DNA of 22,276 nt, taken from JAGOTT01 sp964450795 (GTDB lineage Bacteria; Patescibacteriota; Minisyncoccia; Moranbacterales; UBA1568). Positions 14,817 through 20,501 of this stretch are shown in pieces. Every line of letters begins with the position of its first letter. Positions within the stretch are counted from its first letter, which is position 1. The notes beneath the pieces are model-generated. The model worked only from the letters and a program-made list of their open reading frames with translations. It made no database searches and was not told the origin of the DNA. The stretch is from the NCBI GenBank assembly GCA_964450795.1, contig CAYVDI010000015.1:1-22276 (forward strand), in the 5' to 3' direction. The position numbers were made by a program, and so were the translations under genes.

Positions 14817-16975
14817 GATTCCTTTTCTGGAAAAAAAGACAACCGGTGGCGTCGAATCCGCTCGCATCGCCGGAGCTTCCGAAGAGATCGTTTTTTCGTC
14901 GGGTTTCTTCGTGGCTGTTCGGAATCCCGTCGTTTTTGAAGAATACCTTCTGGCGACTCACGGTATTCATCGTGCTCCTCCTTTCCTATGTGGTCGCACG
15001 CGTCGTTTTCATGGTCGTCCACCGCGCGAAGCGGTTGCTCAAGAGGGATGCCGTCACGGAATCCCGTGAAATACTTTTCGCCCGGTTCTTCTCACGTGCG
15101 GCGAAGATATTCAATTCCAACCAGGGGGAAACGATCGATAAGGTGAGCTTGATCGAGGTGGCGCTCCGGAATATGAAGGTGAAGAAGACGAGGACCGCGA
15201 TCACGGTCGGCGGTATGGCGCTCGGTATCGGATCGATCGTATTCCTCGTGTCCATAGGTTACGGTCTTCAGAATCTCGTCATCTCGCAGGTCGCCCGTCT
15301 CGACGAGATGCGACAGGCGGACGTGTCGCCGCAGACAGGCGGCCGGATACGGATCGATGATAAGACCCTGTCAGCCATAAAGGATATTTCCGACGTCGAA
15401 TCCGTCGCACCGCTCGTCGCCGTGGTTGGTCGGGTAAGCTATCAGAATTCGGTGTCCGATATGGCGGTTTACGGCGTGACTTCCGAATATCTCACACAGT
15501 CGGCGATTCAGCCGGTGCGTGGGGAGATATTCCGGAGCAACGATCTCGCCGTTTCCGTCCTTCCGGGAGAATCGGCAGTGCTCGGCGTCGAGAATGAGAA
15601 TGACGAAGAAGATGACGGGGAGGCGTATGGGACTGCGATCCGTGAGGCGACCGTGTCTTCGGTGTCGAGGGACTGGGTTCGCCTTCGCGAGGCGCCCGAT
15701 CCGGACGCTCCTATCGTCGGATTCGCGAAGATCGATGGGAATCCGGTGTCCGGAGAGCTTGTTCTCGGGACCACGTTCCGTTCCCTCGGTCCGTTCGGTG
15801 TGTCCGCGGAGGACTCGGATGGAACGAAACTCGGAACATGGATGGAAGCCGAACTCCCGGTATGGAAGGATGCCGGCTGTGGGAACAAGGATACCTGTGA
15901 AGACGGGTACCGGCTTCTGCTTGACGAATCCGGTTCATCGATCTCGAAGAGGGGGTTTTTCGCGCTTGCGAGCGATACGCTCGTGGTTTCCGACCCGGTC
16001 GAGGCTGACGGAAGGGTGCTTGGAGAAGAGACGGATGCCGCCGCCGCGATTACTGCGGCTCCGGTTGCCGACGACGGGATAGAGGTGAAGGCTTCCGGCG
16101 ACGACTGGGTCGAGCTCGCGCTCGACGGCGAGGAATCCGACCAATCCGATAAGACAGAGAAGATAGCACTCGGCGAGGCCGCACTTCGTGAAGCGGTGGT
16201 GAATCGCGCGATGATCCGTGTTCTCGGTATTCCCGAGGATGCCGCGGTCGGGCAGACATTTGCCGCATCGTTCGTCATGACCGGCAACCTCATGGAAGGA
16301 AAGAACCAGAAGGTCGAGTCGATTCCCGCCGAATATCGTATCGTCGGAGTCATACCTGACGATAAGACACCGGTCTTCTATGTCCCGTTCGTCGATATGC
16401 GCTCCCTGGGAATAGCCAATTATTCGCAAGCGAAGGTGACCGTGAAGACGCAGGAAGTTCTTGAGGATGTCCGTCGTCGGGTCGAGGGTATGGGGTATTC
16501 CACCGCTTCCGTCGCCGATACGGTCGAACAGATCAACCAGTTCTTCGGGACAGCGCGTATCGTGCTCGCGCTTCTCGGTATGGCCGCTCTCGGAGTCGCC
16601 GCGCTCGGTATGTTCAATACGCTCACCGTCTCGCTCCTCGAGCGGACGCGCGAAGTCGGTCTCATGAAGGCGATGGGCATGAAGGCTTCCGAGGTACAGG
16701 AACTCTTCCTTACCGAATCCATGGTAATGTCGTTTTTCGGGGGTGTCGTCGGGCTTCTGGTCGGGTGGGGTGCCGGAAAGCTTCTTGGAGCCGGAATATC
16801 GGCGCTTGCGCTCGTGCGGGATCGTGGACTCGGATTTCTGGATGTTTCCTATATCCCGACCCCGTTCGTCACAGCCATTCTCGTATTTTCCATCGTGGTC
16901 GGTATCGTTACGGGTCTCTATCCGGCGCGTCGAGCGACCAGGATTTCCGCCTTGAATGCGCTCCGGTACGAATAG
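14813..16975 (+). CDS. FtsX/MacB-type ABC permease with enlarged extracytoplasmic domain
   Basis: The permease partner of the upstream ATPase, 720 residues. An extra hydrophobic segment at about 46-69 precedes the usual TM1 (129-157, preceded by KKTRTAITVGGMALG). The MacB-like extracytoplasmic core (158-570) contains an insert at about 260-455, and the FtsX domain with three helices occupies 577-715 (TREVGLMKAMGMKASEVQELF, then YPARRATRISALNALRYE). The insert is acidic and starts with an SH3b-like stretch (VRLREAPDPDAPIVGFAKI). It also holds a Cys pair (CGNKDTC). Ordinary LolC/MacB-type permeases without a fused ATPase are about 400 aa, so this one is much larger. I infer that the insert contacts the giant protein or peptidoglycan. 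Confidence 0.9.
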   Translation: MRFLFWKKRQPVASNPLASPELPKRSFFRRVSSWLFGIPSFLKNTFWRLTVFIVLLLSYVVARVVFMVVHRAKRLLKRDAVTESREILFARFFSRAAKIFNSNQGETIDKVSLIEVALRNMKVKKTRTAITVGGMALGIGSIVFLVSIGYGLQNLVISQVARLDEMRQADVSPQTGGRIRIDDKTLSAIKDISDVESVAPLVAVVGRVSYQNSVSDMAVYGVTSEYLTQSAIQPVRGEIFRSNDLAVSVLPGESAVLGVENENDEEDDGEAYGTAIREATVSSVSRDWVRLREAPDPDAPIVGFAKIDGNPVSGELVLGTTFRSLGPFGVSAEDSDGTKLGTWMEAELPVWKDAGCGNKDTCEDGYRLLLDESGSSISKRGFFALASDTLVVSDPVEADGRVLGEETDAAAAITAAPVADDGIEVKASGDDWVELALDGEESDQSDKTEKIALGEAALREAVVNRAMIRVLGIPEDAAVGQTFAASFVMTGNLMEGKNQKVESIPAEYRIVGVIPDDKTPVFYVPFVDMRSLGIANYSQAKVTVKTQEVLEDVRRRVEGMGYSTASVADTVEQINQFFGTARIVLALLGMAALGVAALGMFNTLTVSLLERTREVGLMKAMGMKASEVQELFLTESMVMSFFGGVVGLLVGWGAGKLLGAGISALALVRDRGLGFLDVSYIPTPFVTAILVFSIVVGIVTGLYPARRATRISALNALRYE

Positions 16976-16986
16976 CACAGCCCCCC

Positions 16987-17015
16987 TTGAACTTTTTTTT
17001 GAAGTGGTGTAGAAT
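16987..17015 (+). promoter_or_regulatory. Putative promoter of tRNA-Ile (and tRNA-fMet)
   Basis: TTGAAC (16987-16992), a 17-bp spacer containing a run of eight T, and TAGAAT (17010-17015) make the best sigma70-type match in this part. The start point near 17022 is about 50 nt before tRNA-Ile. It lies 12 bp after the permease stop. Confidence 0.7.
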
Positions 17016-17070
17016 GTTTCTGCTCGGTACTGAGCTCTTTTTTCGTATTCTTGGTGAAGGGAAAAAATAC

Positions 17071-17144
17071 GGGTGATTAGCTCAGTTGGTTAGAGCGCGA
17101 CACTGATAATGTCGAGGTCCCAAGTTCGAATCTTGGATCACCCA
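17071..17144 (+). tRNA. tRNA-Ile (anticodon GAT)
   Basis: A complete cloverleaf: acceptor GGGTGAT/ATCACCC, D arm GCTC...GAGC, anticodon stem CGACA/TGTCG with loop CTGATAA (GAT at 17105-17107), T arm CCAAG-TTCGAAT-CTTGG, discriminator A at 17144. CCA is not encoded. Like tRNA-Ala(TGC), it stands outside any rRNA operon. Confidence 0.97.
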
Positions 17145-17148
17145 CACA

Positions 17149-17164
17149 GCCGCCGACAGGCGGC
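17149..17164. other. G/C-rich hairpin after tRNA-Ile
   Basis: GCCGCC (17149-17154) and GGCGGC (17159-17164) form a perfect 6-bp stem with a GACA loop 4 bp after tRNA-Ile. No T-run follows, so it is more likely a processing or pausing structure than a terminator. It directly precedes a heptad element. Confidence 0.5.
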
Positions 17165-17169
17165 AATAA

Positions 17170-17225
17170 CCAATCATCACAATCCAATTTCCAAATTTGT
17201 TTCTTGGAGCTTGGTCGTTGGTAAT
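17170..17225. repeat. Heptad-periodic inverted intergenic element (copy 3)
   Basis: Eight consecutive 7-bp units fill 17170-17225 with no slip in phase. CCAA begins units at 17170, 17184 and 17191 (the unit at 17177 has drifted), and TTGG occurs at 17204, 17211 and 17218. CCAA at 17191 can pair with TTGG at 17204 across a 9-nt loop, and CCAA at 17184 with TTGG at 17211, giving a ladder of 4-bp helices every seven bases. It lies between tRNA-Ile and tRNA-fMet and has the same layout as the element at 2919-3022. Confidence 0.75.
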
Positions 17226-17233
17226 CGAATGAT

Positions 17234-17307
17234 AGCGGGGTAGAGCAGTCTGGCAGCTCGTCTGGCTCATAACCAGGAGGTCGTGGGTTCGAATCCCACC
17301 CCCGCAA
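17234..17307 (+). tRNA. Initiator tRNA-fMet (anticodon CAT)
   Basis: The cloverleaf closely resembles the E. coli initiator: acceptor with an unpaired first position (A1 opposite A72), D stem GAGC/GCTC with the initiator-type A11-T24 pair, anticodon loop CTCATAA (CAT at 17268-17270), and T arm GTGGG-TTCGAAT-CCCAC. The anticodon stem is TCTGG/CCAGG, so only two of the three G-C pairs typical of initiators are present. The mismatch is A1:A72 instead of the usual C1:A72. CCA is not encoded. Confidence 0.92.
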
Positions 17308-17315
17308 CAAGCGAA
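17291..17315 (+). repeat. Direct repeat, left copy (tRNA-fMet 3' end)
   Basis: Twenty-five bases covering the last 17 bases of tRNA-fMet (from the T loop) and 8 bases of trailer recur exactly at 17400-17424. The copies are 109 bp apart. The layout resembles a tRNA attachment site or a slipped partial tRNA duplication. Confidence 0.85.
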
Positions 17316-17329
17316 GCGTGTGAAGGGGA

Positions 17330-17351
17330 GCAAGCGAATGATTTCGCTTGC
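17330..17351 (+). other. Hairpin in the tRNA-fMet trailer
   Basis: GCAAGCGAA (17330-17338) and TTCGCTTGC (17343-17351) form a perfect 9-bp stem with a TGAT loop. Immediately downstream GTGGGAT (17353-17359) can pair with ATCCCAC (17402-17408) in the second copy of the tRNA end. The 84 bp between the repeat copies are therefore densely structured and have no coding potential. Confidence 0.55.
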
Positions 17352-17399
17352 GGTGGGATGAGAAGGGATTTCCTGGAAGGAGATCCCAGGCCCGAAGGG

Positions 17400-17424
17400 G
17401 AATCCCACCCCCGCAACAAGCGAA
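17400..17424 (+). repeat. Direct repeat, right copy (partial tRNA-fMet 3' end)
   Basis: An exact 25-base copy of 17291-17315, beginning in the T loop of the tRNA. No D arm or anticodon arm precedes it, so it is a tRNA fragment, not a gene. It lies 5 bp before the terminator stem at 17430. Confidence 0.85.
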
Positions 17425-17429
17425 CGGGA

Positions 17430-17458
17430 GAGCCGCCCTGGTGCGGCTCCTTTCTTTA
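17430..17458 (+). terminator. Intrinsic terminator of the tRNA-Ile/tRNA-fMet transcript
   Basis: GAGCCGC (17430-17436) and GCGGCTC (17443-17449) form a 7-bp G/C-rich stem with a CCTGGT loop, followed by CTTTCTTT. It closes the tRNA unit just before the ABC exporter gene. Confidence 0.8.
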
Positions 17459-17460
17459 TC

Positions 17461-17469
17461 TGGTAGCAT
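17461..17469 (+). promoter_or_regulatory. Extended -10 element, possible leaderless start
   Basis: TGGTAGCAT (extended -10, TGnTAGCAT) ends only 6 bp before the ATG at 17476, so transcription would begin at or next to the start codon. No good -35 box is visible, and the upstream DNA is the terminator stem. No Shine-Dalgarno site precedes the ATG, which agrees with a leaderless mRNA. Confidence 0.4.
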
Positions 17470-17475
17470 GGTTAT

Positions 17476-19272
17476 ATGGAAGATCCGGAACAGAAGAAGA
17501 CAAAGATGCCGATCCGGAAGATATTCTCCTGGTATTGGCGCGTAGTCGGGAAGTACCGATGGTATTTCGTCGGCTCCTTTATTTTCTATGGATTGGGCAT
17601 CCTGTTCGCGAACGTTCTTCCACCTATCGTCTACAAGAATCTGGTCGATATCATCGTCGGCTCCTCCGCCGACCCCGCGGGGAAGGATGGTGTCTGGATG
17701 TGGCTTTGGGTGCTTGCCGGACTGAGGCTTACGGACTTCGTGATGTTCCGGCTGGCCGATCTCACGCTGTTCTTTTCGCAGAGCAAGGCGATACGGGATA
17801 TCGCCGCGTTCACGTTCGATATGATACAGCGGCATTCTCACGGTTTTTTTTCGGACCGCTTTTCCGGAAGCCTGGTGTCGCAGACCAGACGTTTCATCGA
17901 AGCGTTTCCGTCGCTTCAGGATACGGTAATCTTTTCCGTCTGGCTCAATGTCGTGATGCTCCTCGGGATGCTGGTTTCGCTCTCGTTCTTCTCGTGGGCG
18001 CTCTCGCTCTACTTTTTCGTCGGTATCGTATGCGTCATACTCGTCGTCTCGCCTCTTCTGAAGAAACGTCGGGAATATAATGAGATCGAAGCCGCGGAGG
18101 ATTCGAAAGTGACGGGAAGATTCTCGGATGTCATCACGAACATCCTGAACGTGAAGATGTTCTCCGCCGGTTCGGGTGAGGCAGCCTCCTTCCTCGGGTT
18201 CCTCGATCGGCAGAAGCATGCGCGCGATCGTGCATGGTGGGCGTTCATGGCGCTTTCCACGACGCAGAACGGACTTCTTACCGTCATCCAGATATTCGGA
18301 CTGACGTTTTCGGTGTGGCTCTGGTATCGTGGGGAGATTACTCCGGGAACGGTTGTGCTCATGCAGACGTACCTGCTTTCCGTCTTCCATATCGTGTGGG
18401 AGTTGACGCACTCGCTGTCCAACATCCTTCGGTCGTTCGCGAACGCCTCGGAGATGATCGAAATCTTCGAACTTTCACCGGATATCGTCGATCCGGACGA
18501 TCCGGAACCGTGTCGGATAAGCGATGGGGCGATCGGTTTTCAGAATATCGACTTCAAGTACCCGGACGGGGACGAAGTGTTCAAGGATTTCTCCCTTCTC
18601 ATCCGGACCGGAGAAAAGGTCGGACTGGTCGGTCCGTCCGGCGGCGGAAAGTCGACGATAACGAAACTCCTGCTCCGTTTCGTTGATCCGCAGGGAGGGT
18701 CGATCACGATCGACGGCCAGGATATCCGGAATATCCGGCAGGATGACCTCCGGTCGAAAATCGCCTACGTCCCGCAGGATCCGCTGCTCTTCCACCGGTC
18801 GCTCCACGAGAATATCGCGTACGGTCGATCGGATGCGACGGAAGAAGGGGTGCGCGATGCCGCAAAGCGGGCGCATGCCCACGAATTCATCGAGAGCCTT
18901 GAGAAGGGTTACGAGACGCTCGTCGGCGAGCGCGGTATCAAACTTTCCGGCGGACAGCGCCAGCGGGTGGCGATCGCACGCGCGATCCTGAAAGACGCGC
19001 CGATCCTCGTGCTCGACGAGGCGACGAGCGCGCTTGATTCGGAGAGTGAACATGCGATCCAGGAAGCGCTCTCCGAGCTTATGGAAGGAAAAACGGCGAT
19101 CGTCATCGCGCACCGTCTTTCTACGATCAGGAAGATGGACCGCATCGTCGTGCTCGACGAGAACGGAAGAATCTCCGAGGAAGGGACACATGAAGGCCTT
19201 CTTTCGAACGGAGGGCTCTATGCGAAGCTCTGGAAGCGGCAGACCGGCGGATTCATTGACGAAGGGGAATAG
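17476..19272 (+). CDS. ABC exporter (fused membrane and ATPase domains)
   Basis: A 598-residue half-transporter of the type IV ABC exporter fold (MsbA/LmrA/Atm1-like), which works as a homo- or heterodimer to export lipids, peptides or drugs. The membrane domain (about 15-330) has six hydrophobic segments. The ATPase domain has Walker A GPSGGGKST (386-394), signature LSGGQRQRVAIARA (from 490), Walker B ILVLDEATSALD with Glu515, and H546 in the H-loop. Length is typical. It stands alone: a terminator lies before it and an unrelated gene after it. The start at 17476 follows a -10 box so closely that the mRNA may be leaderless. An upstream start is not possible within the terminator. The substrate is not predictable. 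Confidence 0.93.
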   Translation: MEDPEQKKTKMPIRKIFSWYWRVVGKYRWYFVGSFIFYGLGILFANVLPPIVYKNLVDIIVGSSADPAGKDGVWMWLWVLAGLRLTDFVMFRLADLTLFFSQSKAIRDIAAFTFDMIQRHSHGFFSDRFSGSLVSQTRRFIEAFPSLQDTVIFSVWLNVVMLLGMLVSLSFFSWALSLYFFVGIVCVILVVSPLLKKRREYNEIEAAEDSKVTGRFSDVITNILNVKMFSAGSGEAASFLGFLDRQKHARDRAWWAFMALSTTQNGLLTVIQIFGLTFSVWLWYRGEITPGTVVLMQTYLLSVFHIVWELTHSLSNILRSFANASEMIEIFELSPDIVDPDDPEPCRISDGAIGFQNIDFKYPDGDEVFKDFSLLIRTGEKVGLVGPSGGGKSTITKLLLRFVDPQGGSITIDGQDIRNIRQDDLRSKIAYVPQDPLLFHRSLHENIAYGRSDATEEGVRDAAKRAHAHEFIESLEKGYETLVGERGIKLSGGQRQRVAIARAILKDAPILVLDEATSALDSESEHAIQEALSELMEGKTAIVIAHRLSTIRKMDRIVVLDENGRISEEGTHEGLLSNGGLYAKLWKRQTGGFIDEGE

Positions 19273-19370
19273 GTTCGGTATACTTTTGGAAGCTCCCTTC
19301 GCGCGCGGTTTTCCGGTTTCTATGGAGGCGGAGTGATGCTTTATATGAGAACCTTGAAAATTTTTATTTG

Positions 19371-19399
19371 TTGCATAATTTCCGAACCTCTGGTATAAT
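19371..19399 (+). promoter_or_regulatory. Strong consensus promoter of the HTH gene
   Basis: TTGCAT (19371-19376), a 17-bp spacer and a perfect TATAAT (19394-19399) with extended TGG make the strongest promoter in the window. The start near 19406 gives a leader of about 20 nt with CGGAAG before the ATG at 19427. The 98 bp between the exporter stop and this promoter hold nothing convincing. Confidence 0.85.
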
Positions 19400-19426
19400 T
19401 CTTGAAAGAAATATATCGGAAGTTTT

Positions 19427-20104
19427 ATGGCAAAGTCGAAGCAACGCATGGAAGCAATGTCATTGCGAAAATCAGGGATGAGTGTAAAAAGCATTGCCGA
19501 GAATCTCGGAGTTTCCAAAAGCTCAGTGAGTACATGGTGTCGTGATATCGAACTTACGGAAGAACAGATTCGCAGGCTTCATAAAAACATGCTTGTCGGT
19601 GGCTATTCCGGGAGATTGAAAGGAGCTCGCCTTCAGAGAGATAGGAAGCGAAAAAAAATTGCTCATTATGAAGCTCAGGCTCGAGAGGAGATTCATTCGA
19701 TAAAAAAGAGGGAGCTCTTGATGGTTGGACTCGGACTTTACTGGGGCGAGGGCGGGAAAACCAGTTCCGGCGTCAGGATGTTTAATTCCGATCCGCGCGT
19801 GATTGGATTCATGATGAGATGGTTTCGCGAGATTTTTGATGTAGTGGAAGGAGATTTTTCCATGTATGTCACCATAAATGGCTTGCATAGGGAAAGACTT
19901 GGTGAGGTCATTTGTTTCTGGTCTGGTGTTACGAAAATACCGGTTGGGCAGTTTGGAAAGCCGATTCTTATTAAGTCAAAGAATAAAAAAATATACGAGA
20001 ACCATTCTGAACACTATGGAACGTTGTGCATCAGAATTCGGAAAAGCTCGGAATTGTTATATAAGATAAAGGGTTTGATAGTGGCCTTGTACAAGGCAGG
20101 GTAG
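19427..20104 (+). CDS. HTH protein with LAGLIDADG-like motif, ends inside tRNA-Met
   Basis: A 225-residue protein. Residues about 12-45 form a resolvase/Hin-like helix-turn-helix (SVKSIAENLGVSKSSVSTW). A basic linker follows (62-80), then GLGLYWGEGGK (101-111) and FNSDPRVIGFMMRWFREIF (119-137). The latter pair resembles the LAGLIDADG helix and following region of homing-endonuclease folds, a combination also seen in the regulator WhiA. From memory, similar HTH proteins occur in actinobacteria and CPR without known function. DNA binding is well supported; nuclease activity is not. Codon use is clearly A/T-richer than in the neighbours (AAA, ATA, TTA, AGA), suggesting transfer. The final codons and the TAG stop (20102-20104) lie within the tRNA-Met gene. 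The start has a consensus promoter and GGAAG four bases upstream. Confidence 0.8.
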   Translation: MAKSKQRMEAMSLRKSGMSVKSIAENLGVSKSSVSTWCRDIELTEEQIRRLHKNMLVGGYSGRLKGARLQRDRKRKKIAHYEAQAREEIHSIKKRELLMVGLGLYWGEGGKTSSGVRMFNSDPRVIGFMMRWFREIFDVVEGDFSMYVTINGLHRERLGEVICFWSGVTKIPVGQFGKPILIKSKNKKIYENHSEHYGTLCIRIRKSSELLYKIKGLIVALYKAG

Positions 20105-20168
20105 TTCAGCCGGTTAGAACGCCACACTCATAACGTGGAGGTCGTGGGTTCGAGTCCCACCCCTGCTA
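20095..20168 (+). tRNA. Elongator tRNA-Met (anticodon CAT)
   Basis: Acceptor GGCAGGG/CCCTGCT with G1-T72 wobble, D stem GTTC/GAAC, anticodon loop CTCATAA (CAT at 20129-20131), T arm GTGGG-TTCGAGT-CCCAC, discriminator A at 20168. The paired G1-T72 and the GCTA end match elongator tRNA-Met, although a lysidine-modified tRNA-Ile(CAT) cannot be fully excluded. The top of the anticodon stem has an A31-C39 mismatch (CCACA/CGTGG). CCA is not encoded. The first ten bases overlap the end of the upstream coding region. Confidence 0.9.
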
Positions 20169-20195
20169 CTATTGAAATCCATCGAGTGTCCGGTA

Positions 20196-20223
20196 TTGTG
20201 TGTTTCGTCTGGAAATACATAAT
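20196..20223 (+). promoter_or_regulatory. Possible tRNA-Asp promoter
   Basis: TTGTGT (20196-20201) and CATAAT (20218-20223) are 16 bp apart, about 30 bp before tRNA-Asp. This is a moderate match. The tRNA could instead be read through from the HTH gene promoter. Confidence 0.35.
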
Positions 20224-20252
20224 ACCGTATGCTTTATGAGTATACGAAGCTT

Positions 20253-20329
20253 GGGGGCGTAGCTCAGCTGGTTAGAGCGCCACACTGTCACTGTGGAGGT
20301 CGAGGGTCCGAGTCCCTTCGTCCCCGCCA
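20253..20329 (+). tRNA. tRNA-Asp (anticodon GTC)
   Basis: Acceptor GGGGGCG/CGTCCCC, D arm GCTC...GAGC, anticodon stem CCACA/TGTGG with loop CTGTCAC (GTC at 20287-20289), discriminator G as expected for Asp. CCA is encoded (20327-20329), unlike in the other four tRNAs here. The T loop reads TCCGAGT instead of TTCGAGT, so the near-universal T55 is C. Confidence 0.95.
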
Positions 20330-20332
20330 AGT

Positions 20333-20364
20333 CGAAAATCCCGGTCTTTTGGCCGGGATTTTCG
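20333..20364. terminator. Intrinsic terminator after tRNA-Asp
   Basis: CGAAAATCCCGG (20333-20344) and CCGGGATTTTCG (20353-20364) form a 12-bp stem that extends by two pairs (T-G, C-G) to a TTTT loop. A/T pairs at the base give terminator-like T-runs on both strands. Confidence 0.85.
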
Positions 20365-20435
20365 TATCTTGCGGGAGACGAAGGAAGCCGACCGCTCGGC
20401 TTTCATGGGTGCGAGGAAGGCGGAGGCGGTTCGCA

Positions 20436-20465
20436 TGCAAACTTTCCTGGGTTTTAGCGTATAAT
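20436..20465 (+). promoter_or_regulatory. Putative promoter of the MacA-like/MacB-like operon
   Basis: A perfect TATAAT (20460-20465) has TGCAAA (20436-20441) 18 bp upstream. The start near 20472 leaves a leader of about 30 nt before the ATG at 20502. Confidence 0.6.
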
Positions 20466-20501
20466 AGGAAGGTAACAGGATACTCTTTTTGAATACGGTA
20501 T

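Noticed and set aside
17291..17424. The repeat pair as ends of an intact integrated mobile element
   Set aside because: Only 84 bp lie between the copies, with no integrase. At most it is a scar or partial duplication.
19336..19398. A 20-codon frame with a strong upstream GGAGGCGGAG
   Set aside because: It overlaps the promoter of the HTH gene up to the TATAAT box, encodes a low-complexity hydrophobic peptide and has no promoter of its own. The purine-rich site may be chance.
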